Source: Candidatus Paraluminiphilus aquimaris (GTDB taxonomy: Bacteria > Pseudomonadota > Gammaproteobacteria > Pseudomonadales > Halieaceae). From it: 64,000 nucleotides of DNA. A program made the position numbers and the translations under genes. The notes below the pieces were generated by a model. The model did no database searches. It had not been told where the DNA came from and worked only from the letters and a program-made list of their open reading frames with translations. Positions 8,941 to 21,790 of this stretch are shown here, one piece after another; position 1 is the stretch's first letter, and each line of letters starts with the position of its first letter. The stretch lies in NCBI RefSeq assembly GCF_026230195.1, contig NZ_CP036501.1:1-64000 (forward strand), in the 5' to 3' direction.

Positions 8941-10128
8941 CTAGAGAACCGAGGCAACGGCATCGATTACGATATCCATGTTTTGTTGGTTAAGCGCCGC
9001 AACGTTGATCCGTGACGAGTCCAGCATATAAAGGCCCCGCTCTTTACGCAGTCCACGCGCCTGCTCCACCGACAGACCTAAGAAAGAAAACATGCCCTTC
9101 TCTTTCGAAATGAAAGAAAAATCCTGATTGGTTTTCTCTGAGAGCTTTGCAGATAACTGTGTCCGCAAATCGATCATTCGCGCACAAATCTCCTGGAGCT
9201 CGAGTTCCCAAGATGCGCGTAATGTCGGATCGCTCAAAACCCGACCAGCCAGCAGCGCGCCATGAGCTGGCGGCATAGAGTAAACTCGACGCGCAGCACC
9301 CAAACCATGACTGTGGGTCGCCTCTGCTACTTGGGCATTTCTCCCAAAGAACAGTGCTACGCCTGTTCGCTCACGGTATAAACCTAAATTTTTCGAACAT
9401 GACGCGGCAACAATCAGCTCACCCAGTCGGTTCGCCAGTAAGCGAAGTCCAGCAACGTCTGCCTCCAAGTCGGTACCCATCCCTTGATAAGCGAGATCTA
9501 CCAGTACCGTGAAGCCTTGTGTCAGCGCCATGTCGGCAATGTGCCCCCACTGCTCCAAGGTTAAATCGGCCCCTGAGGGGTTATGGCAACATCCGTGCAG
9601 AAGCACCACGTCACCTTTTTTCGCCCCTTTTAAGTCACTTGCCATGCCATCAAAGTCAACACCATGCGATACCGGGTCGTAATACCGATACGTCTTAAAC
9701 TTCAGCCCAACCGATCCCATCAACGGAATGTGTACTGGCCACGTCGGGTTGCTAATCCATACGGTCGCATCAGGTGCAGCGGCAGCGAGTACTTCCGAGG
9801 CAATACGAAGCGCGCCGCAACCGCCTGGGGTTTGAATCGCTGTTATGTTGGCGCCGTCCCCAGCAAGCACTTCCCCAAAGACAAGTGACTTCATTGCACT
9901 CAAATACGCGGCATCTCCCGCCGCCGGCAAATAGGCTTTCGTTATCTCATCGGCAACAAGTTGCTCTTGCGCTTGACGCACAGCCTGAAAAACAGGGCAT
10001 ACACCCGCTTCGTCCATGTAAATACCGACGGTTAAATCAATTTTGTTCGGGTTAGGGTCGGCACGACACTCGGCAGCAAGTCCAAGGATCGGATCGGGCG
10101 ACAAAACGGATAATTGCTCTAACATCAA
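8941..10128 (-). CDS. Class I aspartate/aromatic aminotransferase
   Basis: 395 residues, the normal length for the AspC/TyrB group. It transfers an amino group to 2-oxoglutarate or oxaloacetate using pyridoxal phosphate. Marks seen: LTVGIYMDEAG near the N-terminus, YLPAAGDAAYL, the PLP contact NPSGADLT, VLVDLAYQGMG with the conserved Asp and Tyr, and SCSKNLGLYRERTG carrying the Schiff-base Lys. I cannot decide between aspartate and aromatic preference from sequence alone, so I give no symbol. Single gene; it diverges from cmoA. Confidence 0.9.
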   Translation of the reverse strand: MMLEQLSVLSPDPILGLAAECRADPNPNKIDLTVGIYMDEAGVCPVFQAVRQAQEQLVADEITKAYLPAAGDAAYLSAMKSLVFGEVLAGDGANITAIQTPGGCGALRIASEVLAAAAPDATVWISNPTWPVHIPLMGSVGLKFKTYRYYDPVSHGVDFDGMASDLKGAKKGDVVLLHGCCHNPSGADLTLEQWGHIADMALTQGFTVLVDLAYQGMGTDLEADVAGLRLLANRLGELIVAASCSKNLGLYRERTGVALFFGRNAQVAEATHSHGLGAARRVYSMPPAHGALLAGRVLSDPTLRASWELELQEICARMIDLRTQLSAKLSEKTNQDFSFISKEKGMFSFLGLSVEQARGLRKERGLYMLDSSRINVAALNQQNMDIVIDAVASVL

Positions 10129-10239
10129 AAACTCTTTCGGAAAAAAAATACGGCGCGAGTATACGATATGGGTGTGGCGGCATAAATGCCTGATATCATT
10201 TCACGCTGAAATCCTAACCGTCCGAAATCCAGATCTGCC

Positions 10240-10980
10240 ATGGCCTCCCACAGACGCGACAATCTTTTCGCTGAATTAAGAGCGGATACAACCCTGTTTA
10301 GCTTCAACGACTCGGTTGTAGATGTGTTCCCCGATATGATTCAGCGCTCGGTACCCGGATACTCCACTGTCGTCAGGATGACCGGCGTCCTCTCCGAACA
10401 GTATGCTCAGCCAGGTACGTGTATTTACGACATCGGCTGCTCTTTAGGGGAGTCAATCCGGTCTGCAGAGCGTGCATTGGCCGATAATGCAGCCGCTAAC
10501 AAAACGTGCCGTTTTATTGGCATCGACAGCTCATCCGCCATGATTACACGCGCACGAGAGCAATCCTTGCAGGGCTCAGCGATTGAATGGATTCAATCTG
10601 ACGCGCTGCTCACGCAGTTCGAAACCACCAGCGTCGTCATTCTTAACTTTACCCTTCAGTTCATTCCCATTGATGAGCGGCTGAGACTGTTAAAAGCTAT
10701 TCGGCGCGCAATGGTACCCGGAGGACTGCTCATCCTCTCTGAGAAGCTTACTATGGCTGATCCAGCCATGGACGCCCTAATGATCGACTTACATCACGAC
10801 TTTAAGCGCAGCCAAGGCTACAGTGACCTCGAAATCGCGCAGAAACGTGACGCCATCGACAATGTTCTAATCCCTGAAACAGCGCAGATTCATACCGCGC
10901 GGCTGGCCGATGCGGGCTTTTCTCGATCGAGCATATGGTTTCAATGCTTGAATTTTGCCTCCTTTATTGCGATTGCCTGA
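10240..10980 (+). CDS. cmoA: Carboxy-S-adenosylmethionine synthase CmoA
   Basis: 246 residues. It makes carboxy-SAM from SAM and prephenate, the donor CmoB uses to build cmo5U at wobble U34 of tRNAs. It begins MASHRRDNLF and carries the family block VVDVFPDMIQRSVPGYSTVV, then the Rossmann SAM loop IYDIGCSLGE, and later GGLLILSEKL. Six bases separate its stop from cmoB, the classic two-gene order. The upstream 110 bases hold no gene. Confidence 0.95.
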   Translation: MASHRRDNLFAELRADTTLFSFNDSVVDVFPDMIQRSVPGYSTVVRMTGVLSEQYAQPGTCIYDIGCSLGESIRSAERALADNAAANKTCRFIGIDSSSAMITRAREQSLQGSAIEWIQSDALLTQFETTSVVILNFTLQFIPIDERLRLLKAIRRAMVPGGLLILSEKLTMADPAMDALMIDLHHDFKRSQGYSDLEIAQKRDAIDNVLIPETAQIHTARLADAGFSRSSIWFQCLNFASFIAIA

Positions 10981-10986
10981 TTATCG

Positions 10987-11976
10987 ATGGACGTGCCTAA
11001 TGAGTTGCTCGCAGATATAAAAGCCTTCACGGCGCGCTGGGACGACCCTAAGTTGTGCGCCTGGCTACAGACGCTGCCCGAGCAACTTGCGCAGTCCATG
11101 TCAGAGAAGCGCTTTGGCGACCTGAAACGCTGGCGAGAAGCCCTTTCTTCTCTTCCTGATATTGCGCCAGAGACAGTCAGTCTCAACGCTAATCATGTCG
11201 GCGTATCAGGCAACCTATCCGAGCACACGCGAAAAGAGCTGGAGGGCGCGCTTCGTGGTTTACATCCCTGGCGAAAAGGCCCCTTCTCACTGTTTGGTGT
11301 CGACATCGATACCGAATGGCGTTCAGACTTCAAGTGGGCTCGCCTGACAGATGCCATAACACCGCTGGCAGGTCGCCGAGTACTGGATGTCGGGTGTGGC
11401 AGTGGTTACCACTGCTGGCGCATGCGAGGCGCGGGCGCATCGGAGGTTATTGGTATCGATCCAACGCCTCTCTTTGTACTGCAGTTCAAGGCGATTCAAA
11501 AATACATTAACGAGCCAGCTGTGCACGTTCTCCCGCTAACACTCGAGCAGCTGCCCACTAAACTACAAGCTTTCGACACCGTGTTTTCAATGGGCGTACT
11601 TTATCATCGCCGATCTCCGATCGATCACCTGACCGACCTTCGCGATACCCTCGTTTCCGGCGGAGAGTTAGTTCTTGAGACACTTGTGGTGGAAGGTGAT
11701 GAGCACAGGGTGTTCGTTCCGCCCGGGCGCTATGCACGGATGGGCAACGTCTGGTTTCTACCGAGCCCTAAAGCCCTAATGACTTGGCTTTCAAAGGTGG
11801 GTTTCGCGGACACAAAACTCGTTGATGTCAGCGCAACATCACAGGACGAACAACGTTCTACGGATTGGATGACCTTCCACTCTTTAGCAAACTTCTTAGA
11901 CCCAATGGATCACACTAAAACCATTGAAGGCCACCCAGCACCTCGCCGCGCCATTATTACGGCTCGGCTCCCCTAG
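10987..11976 (+). CDS. cmoB: tRNA U34 carboxymethyltransferase CmoB
   Basis: 329 residues, usual length. It transfers the carboxymethyl group from carboxy-SAM to 5-hydroxyuridine 34. Seen: HPWRKGPFSLFGVDIDTEWR, the SAM loop VLDVGCGSGYHCWRM, IGIDPTPLFVLQF, and MGVLYHRRSPIDHL. It forms an operon with cmoA. The stop lies 2 bases from the end of the convergent DUF1820 gene. Confidence 0.95.
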   Translation: MDVPNELLADIKAFTARWDDPKLCAWLQTLPEQLAQSMSEKRFGDLKRWREALSSLPDIAPETVSLNANHVGVSGNLSEHTRKELEGALRGLHPWRKGPFSLFGVDIDTEWRSDFKWARLTDAITPLAGRRVLDVGCGSGYHCWRMRGAGASEVIGIDPTPLFVLQFKAIQKYINEPAVHVLPLTLEQLPTKLQAFDTVFSMGVLYHRRSPIDHLTDLRDTLVSGGELVLETLVVEGDEHRVFVPPGRYARMGNVWFLPSPKALMTWLSKVGFADTKLVDVSATSQDEQRSTDWMTFHSLANFLDPMDHTKTIEGHPAPRRAIITARLP

Positions 11977-11978
11977 TC

Positions 11979-12320
11979 TCAGTCGTCTGAAGCACCGCCC
12001 GATGTAATCGCTGGGCTCATGGGGAAAGTGGCGACTTTGCCTGACTCACCGCCCTCACTAATCTTTGCCGCACCCTGCTTTTCGACTTCGTCAATCCGGA
12101 TAATAGACTGCATGGGAATATAACTGCGCTTGACCCCCGCGAATTCAGATTTGAGCTTCTCCTCGCCAGGGTCAACAAGGATCGCGGATCGCTCACCAAA
12201 CAACATTTCCTCGATTTCTACAAAGCCCCACATATCACTCTGATAAATGTGCTTCGCAAAGACTTCGAAGATTTCCTTTCCATTGTGGAAAATAATTTTA
12301 TACACAGGCTGATTCGACAT
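11979..12320 (-). CDS. DUF1820 family protein
   Basis: 113 residues, small and soluble. It begins MSNQPVYKIIFHNGKEIFEVFAKHI, which matches the DUF1820 family found next to miaB or similar genes in many gammaproteobacteria. Other conserved stretches are MWGFVEIEEMLFGE and SYIPMQSIIRIDEVEKQG. The C-terminal 30 residues are low-complexity. Function is not known to me. It is divergent from miaB and convergent with cmoB. Confidence 0.85.
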   Translation of the reverse strand: MSNQPVYKIIFHNGKEIFEVFAKHIYQSDMWGFVEIEEMLFGERSAILVDPGEEKLKSEFAGVKRSYIPMQSIIRIDEVEKQGAAKISEGGESGKVATFPMSPAITSGGASDD

Positions 12321-12450
12321 GCTGTTTCAGGTGTTTAGTGTGAGGCGCGCGATGCTACCACTTTTGCCAAAATTCGAAAGGGCTAGCGCCACGCCATTTC
12401 ACAGTTAGACAGGTATAATAGCTGATTACCGACACATCGAGCATAAGTCT

Positions 12451-13791
12451 GTGAGCACAACAACACGATCAAAAGTCTTTATCCAGACCCATGGTTGCCA
12501 AATGAACGAATACGACTCTGCGCGAATGAGCGACTTATTGCGCGAGAGCCACGGCATGGAGCGAACGGATAACGCAGAAGAGGCCGATGTGCTTTTGCTG
12601 AACACCTGCAGCATTCGTGAAAAAGCGCAGGAAAAAGTATTTCATCAACTCGGCCGCTGGAAATCGATAAAAGCCAAGCGCCCCGATGTGGTCATTGGTG
12701 TCGGCGGCTGCGTCGCGAGCCAGGAGGGCGAGGCCATTAGCGAGCGAGCGCCCTATGTCGACTTAATATTTGGCCCTCAGACACTCCATCGACTGCCTGA
12801 GATGCTCGAAACGCGCAATGAGAAAGACAGTGCCGTAGTCGATATTTCGTTCCCGGAGATAGAAAAGTTCGATCGGCTACCTCAGCCGTCAAGCGACAGC
12901 GCAACAGCGTTCGTATCGATTATGGAAGGATGCAGTAAGTACTGCACATTTTGCGTCGTCCCTTACACACGAGGCGAAGAGGTATCGCGTCCAGTGGATG
13001 ATGTCATTGCCGAGATTGCACACCTCGCATCGTCTGGGGTGAAAGAGGTCAATCTCTTGGGTCAAAACGTTAATGCTTATCGCGGCGAGAACCATCTTGG
13101 AGAGATCGTGGACTTTGCCGAGCTACTTGGGCTGGTTAATTTAGTCCCCGGTGTGGAGCGCATTCGGTATACCACGTCCCACCCCGTGGAATTTAGCGAC
13201 GCGTTAATAGAAGCTTACCGCGATATTCCCGCGCTGGTTGACCATCTTCACCTGCCCGTGCAAAGCGGCTCAGATCGCATTTTAATGGCGATGAAGCGAG
13301 GCCATACCGCGATAGAATACAAGTCTAAGATACGCGCACTGCGGAAGATTCGTCCTAACATATCGTTATCTTCAGACTTCATCATTGGGTTCCCAGGGGA
13401 GACGGAGCAAGATTTCCACGCCACGATGAAGCTCATAGAAGAAGTGGGGTTCGATACATCCTTCAGCTTTATATACAGTGCAAGACCCGGTACTCCAGCG
13501 TCTGATCTGCAGGACGAGACACCGGAGGACGTTAAAAAGAAACGATTGCATCTCCTACAAAGCCGTATCAATCAGCAAGCGATGGAAATAAGTCGGCGTA
13601 TGGTCGGAACGACTCAACGGATTCTCGTGACCGGCGTATCGAAGAAAGATCCTGGCCGGCTAGCTGGACGAACTGAAAACAACCGTGTGGTCAACTTTAC
13701 CAGCCTTGACCACGATTTAATCGGCGAGTTCGCGACAGTCGATATTGTCGACGCGCTGCCAAACTCGCTTCACGGCGTGCTTGTGAGTTGA
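12451..13791 (+). CDS. miaB: tRNA-2-methylthio-N6-isopentenyladenosine synthase MiaB
   Basis: 446 residues. A radical-SAM methylthiotransferase that adds the 2-methylthio group to i6A37 of tRNAs. The three cysteines of the N-terminal UPF0004 cluster are seen ([24 protein letters not shown]), then the radical-SAM CSKYCTFC motif, and a C-terminal TRAM domain ending in [15 protein letters not shown]. The start is GTG. It is the first gene of the block that continues with ybeZ, ybeY and ybeX, a conserved gammaproteobacterial order. Confidence 0.96.
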   Translation: MSTTTRSKVFIQTHGCQMNEYDSARMSDLLRESHGMERTDNAEEADVLLLNTCSIREKAQEKVFHQLGRWKSIKAKRPDVVIGVGGCVASQEGEAISERAPYVDLIFGPQTLHRLPEMLETRNEKDSAVVDISFPEIEKFDRLPQPSSDSATAFVSIMEGCSKYCTFCVVPYTRGEEVSRPVDDVIAEIAHLASSGVKEVNLLGQNVNAYRGENHLGEIVDFAELLGLVNLVPGVERIRYTTSHPVEFSDALIEAYRDIPALVDHLHLPVQSGSDRILMAMKRGHTAIEYKSKIRALRKIRPNISLSSDFIIGFPGETEQDFHATMKLIEEVGFDTSFSFIYSARPGTPASDLQDETPEDVKKKRLHLLQSRINQQAMEISRRMVGTTQRILVTGVSKKDPGRLAGRTENNRVVNFTSLDHDLIGEFATVDIVDALPNSLHGVLVS

Positions 13792-13852
13792 CATGCGTCG
13801 CAAGCTCTGTATCTTCACTCAGCCATACGTTATATGAGCGGCCAAACAGTCC

Positions 13853-14890
13853 TTGGACATTGACCCGATACCTCCCGAGCCCGACAGTCGGGAGGACATA
13901 GTATCCTCCTCTTTCACGCTTGAACCTGAGAACGCGAAGCATGTTGCACTGCTTTGCGGGCACCTCAACACCCATTTCAAACTGATCGAAGATCGTCTTC
14001 GCGTTTCGATTAGCAATCGCGGAAACCAGATAAAGATCGGCGGCCCTGCTGCTGCGTGCGAGTCTGGGGAACGCCTCATTAGAAAACTCTACGTCGATGT
14101 CACTAAGGGTATTCGCTTGAGCCCAGAGGCCATTCACCTGCAGTTACAACAGGCTGATCTCGAGTTGCTAAAAGGTCAGGAAGAGACCAATGAGTCTGTT
14201 CTGATAAAAAGCATAAAGACCAAGCGCGGCACGGTTAAGCCGCGCGGTCACAGTCAGATCAGTTACGTTAAAGACATACAGCGCTACGATTTGAATTTCG
14301 GTGTCGGTCCTGCAGGAACAGGTAAAACATACCTAGCTGTAGCTTGTGCCGTGCAGGCGCTTCTTGATGAAGACGTGAAGCGTATTCTGCTTGTTCGCCC
14401 CGCAGTGGAAGCAGGTGAACGTTTGGGCTTTTTACCCGGCGACCTGACGCAAAAGGTCGATCCCTACCTGCGACCGCTCTACGACGCACTCTACGAGATG
14501 CTCGGTTTCGAAACGGTCGGTAAGTACATCGAGCGAAATATTATCGAAGTGGCGCCACTGGCGTTTATGCGCGGCCGCACGCTCAACAACGCCTTTATCA
14601 TTCTCGATGAGGCACAAAATACCACTCGCGAGCAAATGAAGATGTTTCTGACTCGCTTGGGTTTCGGGTCAACAGCGGTCATTACCGGAGACGCAACCCA
14701 AATTGATCTACCCCGCGGCCAACCCTCCGGCTTGGTTCATGCAACGCAGGTTCTAGATGGCGTCGATGGTGTCTCCTTTACCTGGTTCAATAAAAAAGAT
14801 GTGGTCCGCCATCCCTTGGTTCAGCGCGTCGTTAACGCTTACGAAGAGCACGATGCAATCATGGGAAACAACGCTCAGGAGCAGCGCTAA
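13853..14890 (+). CDS. ybeZ: PhoH-family ATPase YbeZ
   Basis: 345 residues. The Walker A loop GPAGTGKTYLA and Walker B AFIILDEAQNTT mark the PhoH domain in the C-terminal two thirds; a KH-like N-terminal region contains ISNRGNQIKIGG. YbeZ is a partner of the YbeY endoribonuclease in RNA and ribosome maturation. The only plausible start is a TTG, because a TGA lies in frame six codons upstream. Its stop overlaps the ybeY start (TAATG), so the pair is coupled. Confidence 0.93.
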   Translation: MDIDPIPPEPDSREDIVSSSFTLEPENAKHVALLCGHLNTHFKLIEDRLRVSISNRGNQIKIGGPAAACESGERLIRKLYVDVTKGIRLSPEAIHLQLQQADLELLKGQEETNESVLIKSIKTKRGTVKPRGHSQISYVKDIQRYDLNFGVGPAGTGKTYLAVACAVQALLDEDVKRILLVRPAVEAGERLGFLPGDLTQKVDPYLRPLYDALYEMLGFETVGKYIERNIIEVAPLAFMRGRTLNNAFIILDEAQNTTREQMKMFLTRLGFGSTAVITGDATQIDLPRGQPSGLVHATQVLDGVDGVSFTWFNKKDVVRHPLVQRVVNAYEEHDAIMGNNAQEQR

Positions 14891-15369
14891 TGAAGCTCTC
14901 TGTACATCTCGACTGCAACCATAACGAGGCGCCAGAGCAACAAGCATTCGAAAAGTGGGTCGCTACCGCACTGTCGGGCGATCACGTTCATTGGCGATCT
15001 ACAGAGGCAGCTGAAGTCAGTATTCAAGTGGTCGATACCGATGAGATGATCCGCTTTAATCACCAGTACCGGGGTAAAAATACAGACACTAACGTTCTGT
15101 CGTTTCCTGTTGATTCGGAAATGCAACAAAGAACAGGCTTACTCGGTGACCTGATTATTTGTGGTGAGGTTGTCGCTCGTGAAGCGCGCGAGCAGTCAAA
15201 GTTGACGCAGCATCATTGGGCGCACATGACGATTCATGGAACCCTCCACTTATTGGGCTACGACCACATCGCGGATGAAGACGCCGACGTGATGGAGGCG
15301 CTTGAAATAGGCTATCTGGCACAGCTATCAATTCCCAACCCCTACACCTCTTCTGAAACCAACATCTGA
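14890..15369 (+). CDS. ybeY: Endoribonuclease YbeY
   Basis: 159 residues. A zinc-dependent RNase for 16S rRNA 3' maturation and ribosome quality control. The metal site HGTLHLLGYDH is complete, and NTNVLSFP and LLGDLIICGEVV are also as in the family. Both ends overlap neighbours by one base (TAATG with ybeZ, TGATG with ybeX). Confidence 0.96.
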   Translation: MKLSVHLDCNHNEAPEQQAFEKWVATALSGDHVHWRSTEAAEVSIQVVDTDEMIRFNHQYRGKNTDTNVLSFPVDSEMQQRTGLLGDLIICGEVVAREAREQSKLTQHHWAHMTIHGTLHLLGYDHIADEDADVMEALEIGYLAQLSIPNPYTSSETNI

Positions 15370-16217
15370 TGAATAGTAACGACACACGTAATAACGAAAC
15401 TGAAGAGCGCTCCTGGCTGGATCGATTGACTCAGATGGTCACGGGGACTCCCTACACGCGCGCTGACCTAGAAGGGTTGCTGCAATTAGCCGTGGACAAC
15501 GAAGTTATCGATGATGATGCGCGAAATATTATGGAAGGCGCTCTCACTGTCGGGGAGATGCAAGCCCGAGACGCGATGATTCCGCGGGCACAAATGATTG
15601 TTATTCGCGAAGGTGCAACCCTCGATGAAGTGTTGCCACAAATTATTCATACGGGCCACTCACGCTACCCCGTAGTGGGTGAAGGAACCGACGATGTGCA
15701 GGGAATCCTCCTCGCCAAAGACTTATTACCGTTCGTACTAAACCCCAACACTGAGTTTGATATTGCGGCGCTGCTTCGCCCGGCCGTAATTGTTCCGGAG
15801 AGCAAGCGACTAAATGTACTGCTCAGAGAGTTTCGTCAGGCACGTAACCACATGGCCATCGTTATCGATGAATACGGTGGCGTCGCTGGGCTTGTCACCA
15901 TTGAAGACGTGCTCGAAGAGATCGTTGGTGAAATTGAGGATGAGACCGACTCAGATGAAGAGGTTCAAATTCGCAAGCTCACTGAGGATAGTTTTTTTGT
16001 CCAAGCCTTAACCCCTGTAGAGGAGTTTAATGAGGCATTTGGTGTCGATTTCAGTGACGAGGAGTTCGACACTATTGGTGGCCTCGTTCTTCAAGCCTTT
16101 GGTCGCCTACCTACGCGCAACGAAACCGTAACCTTTGAAGGCCTTGAGTTTCGCGTCATTAACGCAGATCAGCGCAAACTGAACAGTCTGCGCGTGACCC
16201 TAATGAACGAGCGTTAA
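15369..16217 (+). CDS. ybeX: CBS-domain protein YbeX/CorC
   Basis: 282 residues. Two CBS domains (about 65-190; AMIPRAQMIVIREG, then IVIDEYGGVAGLVTIEDVLEEI) followed by a CorC/HlyC C-terminal domain (QALTPVEEFNEAFG, DTIGGLVLQAFG). No membrane segment, so this is the soluble YbeX/CorC form. Associated with magnesium/cobalt efflux and, more recently, ribosome metabolism. Coupled to ybeY and followed 6 bases later by lnt. Confidence 0.94.
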   Translation: MNSNDTRNNETEERSWLDRLTQMVTGTPYTRADLEGLLQLAVDNEVIDDDARNIMEGALTVGEMQARDAMIPRAQMIVIREGATLDEVLPQIIHTGHSRYPVVGEGTDDVQGILLAKDLLPFVLNPNTEFDIAALLRPAVIVPESKRLNVLLREFRQARNHMAIVIDEYGGVAGLVTIEDVLEEIVGEIEDETDSDEEVQIRKLTEDSFFVQALTPVEEFNEAFGVDFSDEEFDTIGGLVLQAFGRLPTRNETVTFEGLEFRVINADQRKLNSLRVTLMNER

Positions 16218-16223
16218 CTTAGG

Positions 16224-17738
16224 GTGCGCTGGAGTAAAGTACAGCGCGCAACCTACAGCCTCACAGCGGGGCTGATTTTCACGTTGGGTCTTGCGCCCTT
16301 TGACCTCAAAATAGCTTCCCTGCTCAGCCTCGCCATGCTTTACGGGGCCCTGGTTAATCAAACGGCCAAGGAAGGCGCATTAATGGGGTGGCTGTACGGC
16401 GCTGGGTTCTTTGGTGCGGGCGTGTCTTGGGTTTTTGTAAGCATTCATGTTTACGGCGGTGCACCGACCTCACTCGCCTTACTACTGACCTTTATCTTCT
16501 GCGGCGGACTCGCCGTACTACCAGCCGTACAGGCTGCTATTTTCTGCCACTTACAGCCGAAGAACGTCGTTCAACGAGGTCTCTTTTTTGCCGGCTTATG
16601 GGTTACCTTTGAGTGGATCAGAACCTGGCTCTTAACCGGCTTTCCTTGGCTATTTGCTGGCTATGCCAGCATCGATACGCCACTCGCAGGATGGGCTCCT
16701 GTTGTAGGTGTATTGGGTGTTTCCTTACTCATTGCGCTCAGTGCTGCAGGCTTAGCCGAAATCTATTTAACGCAGGCTCGACGCACAGCCTTCATCTGGC
16801 TTTCTTGGTCTTTCTCGCTCTTGCTCGTTGGCGCGCTACTTGAGCAAATAAACTGGACAACCCGTACTGGCAATAAGGCGGAGGCTGTCGTTTACCAGCC
16901 TAACACCTCACTATCCGATAAGTGGGACCCCAACAATACTCAGGCAATTCTCGAGGATTACCTGACACATGCCCAACTTCACACTCCCGACACAGATTTA
17001 CTTATTTGGCCAGAAGGCGCGTTGCCCTTCTACTTGGATCAAGCGCCGAATTACATCGCTCGTCTGAATCAGCTCGGTGAAATCAATGACGCGTCCATTG
17101 TTCTGGGCGTTGCAACCCGTGAGGGATCGCAGCGCTTTAACAGCATCGTGACGCTTGGCAATGCGGCGGATGAATATCGAAAGCAAAAACTCGTCCCATT
17201 TGGTGAGTTTGTGCCCCTCGAATCCCAACTGAGAGGGCTTATCGACTTTTTTGATCTACCAATGTCTAATTTTTCACGTGGCAGCAAAGACCAAGGTAGT
17301 CTGATGACGGGCATCGGTGAACTCGCGCCCTTTATCTGTTACGAAGTGGTCTATCCTGACTTTGTTGCAAAGCGGTCGAGGACCAGTCAAATACTTGTCA
17401 CCATCTCCAACGACGCTTGGTTTGGAACCAGCCATGGACCTCATCAACATTTTCAAATGGTCCGCTTCCGCTCACTTGAGCTGCAGAAACCAACAATACG
17501 CGGTGCCAACAACGGAATCACTGCCGTCGTCTTGCCCTCGGGCGAAGTAGATAAGGCACTCCCACAGTTCGAGAAAGGCAATCTGATTCTGAGCGTTGAG
17601 CCGCACGAGGGCCTTACCCCGTTTGCTCGCTGGGGGAGCGGTCCTGTAATCCTATTAAGTCTTTTGCTTTTACTGCCTAGCATCACGAGTGTCGCAGCAA
17701 GCGTTGCCAGAAAAATTGGCATAAAAGCTCAGCGCTAA
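16224..17738 (+). CDS. lnt: Apolipoprotein N-acyltransferase Lnt
   Basis: 504 residues. It adds the third acyl chain to lipoproteins in the inner membrane. About six N-terminal helices are followed by a nitrilase-like domain with the catalytic triad Glu264 (WPEGALPF), Lys322 (KLVPFGEF) and Cys372 (PFICYEVVYPD), and a final C-terminal helix. The start is GTG six bases after ybeX, so it belongs to the same transcript. The conserved ISNDAWFG and QMVRFRSLE motifs are present. Confidence 0.96.
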   Translation: MRWSKVQRATYSLTAGLIFTLGLAPFDLKIASLLSLAMLYGALVNQTAKEGALMGWLYGAGFFGAGVSWVFVSIHVYGGAPTSLALLLTFIFCGGLAVLPAVQAAIFCHLQPKNVVQRGLFFAGLWVTFEWIRTWLLTGFPWLFAGYASIDTPLAGWAPVVGVLGVSLLIALSAAGLAEIYLTQARRTAFIWLSWSFSLLLVGALLEQINWTTRTGNKAEAVVYQPNTSLSDKWDPNNTQAILEDYLTHAQLHTPDTDLLIWPEGALPFYLDQAPNYIARLNQLGEINDASIVLGVATREGSQRFNSIVTLGNAADEYRKQKLVPFGEFVPLESQLRGLIDFFDLPMSNFSRGSKDQGSLMTGIGELAPFICYEVVYPDFVAKRSRTSQILVTISNDAWFGTSHGPHQHFQMVRFRSLELQKPTIRGANNGITAVVLPSGEVDKALPQFEKGNLILSVEPHEGLTPFARWGSGPVILLSLLLLLPSITSVAASVARKIGIKAQR

Positions 17739-17756
17739 TCGCCTCTATCCTGATAG

Positions 17757-20758
<3,002 letters not shown>

Positions 20759-20775
<17 letters not shown>

Positions 20776-21790
20776 GCAACTCGACCAATTCTTAAAGCAA
20801 GGCTTATCGTCTTGTTACCTCGTCACAGGTGCCGAACCCCTGATCGTCCAAGAGTGCGCAGACGCCATTCGCGTTGCGGCAAGAGGCCAAGGCTGTATCG
20901 ACCGTGAGCGCTTCGATACAACCGATAAAGCTGCTTGGCAAAATCTATTGCAAAGTGCGAGCGCCATGTCGCTATTCTCGGACCGTAAATTAATCGAGGT
21001 TCAAGTTGAGAGCGGCAAGCCGGGTACCGAGGGCAGTAAAGCCATTCAGGAATATCTCACGATGGAGTCTGATGATGTCCTACTCATCGTCGCCGGAAAA
21101 ATTGATAAGCAATCCCAACGCGCTAAATGGTATACCGCGTTAGATCAGCGTGGAGCCATTATTACCGTATGGCCCGTGGGACGGCGTGAAATGCCGTCAT
21201 GGATTCAGGCGCGACTCAAGCTACGCGGTATGTCGGCCGATCGCGACGCAGTCGCCCTATTGTCCGAACGAGTCGAGGGAAATCTACTCGCAGCTGCACA
21301 GGAAATCGAAAAGCTGAGCCTCCTTGCCAGTGACGATCACTTATCGGTTGAACACGTTGCTGAATCGGTGGGCGATAGCGCTCGCTACAATACATTTGGC
21401 ATGGTCGATACGGCGCTCTCTGGCGATGCACGCGGCGCCCTAAGAGCACTGCGAGGACTGCAAGCCGAGGGCAACGCCGCACCTGTCATCTTATGGCCAG
21501 TCTCGAAAGAGTTAAGGCTACTAATCGATGCGGAATCTGCCGTGCGAAAAGGAACCTCACCCGCCAATGCCCTCGACCGTTTAGGCGTCTGGCGCAGTCG
21601 AATAAATCTATTGCAGTCAGCGCTAGCAAGGCACAACAGAGAGTCGCTTGAAGTCTGTTTATCACTCAACTTTGCCGCGGATGGAAGCGCCAAAGGCTAT
21701 ATGCCCGGTAACTGCTGGGACTACCTTGAGTCGCTCATTGTAACCTTAGCTACCGGCGCATCTTCGGTCATGCCCCGACGCCGCCGATAG
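20759..21790 (+). CDS. holA: DNA polymerase III delta subunit HolA
   Basis: 343 residues from the ATG at 20759 (MQIRPEQLDQFLKQGL); an earlier TTG at 20735 would add eight residues. The delta subunit opens the beta clamp within the clamp loader. Seen: YLVTGAEPLIVQECADAIR, FSDRKLIEVQVESGKPG, and the AAA-like QEIEKLSLLAS region. Overlaps lptE by 17 bases. Its last 70 bases run antisense to the end of the convergent MFS gene. The genes that often follow holA (nadD, rsfS) are not here. Confidence 0.94.
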
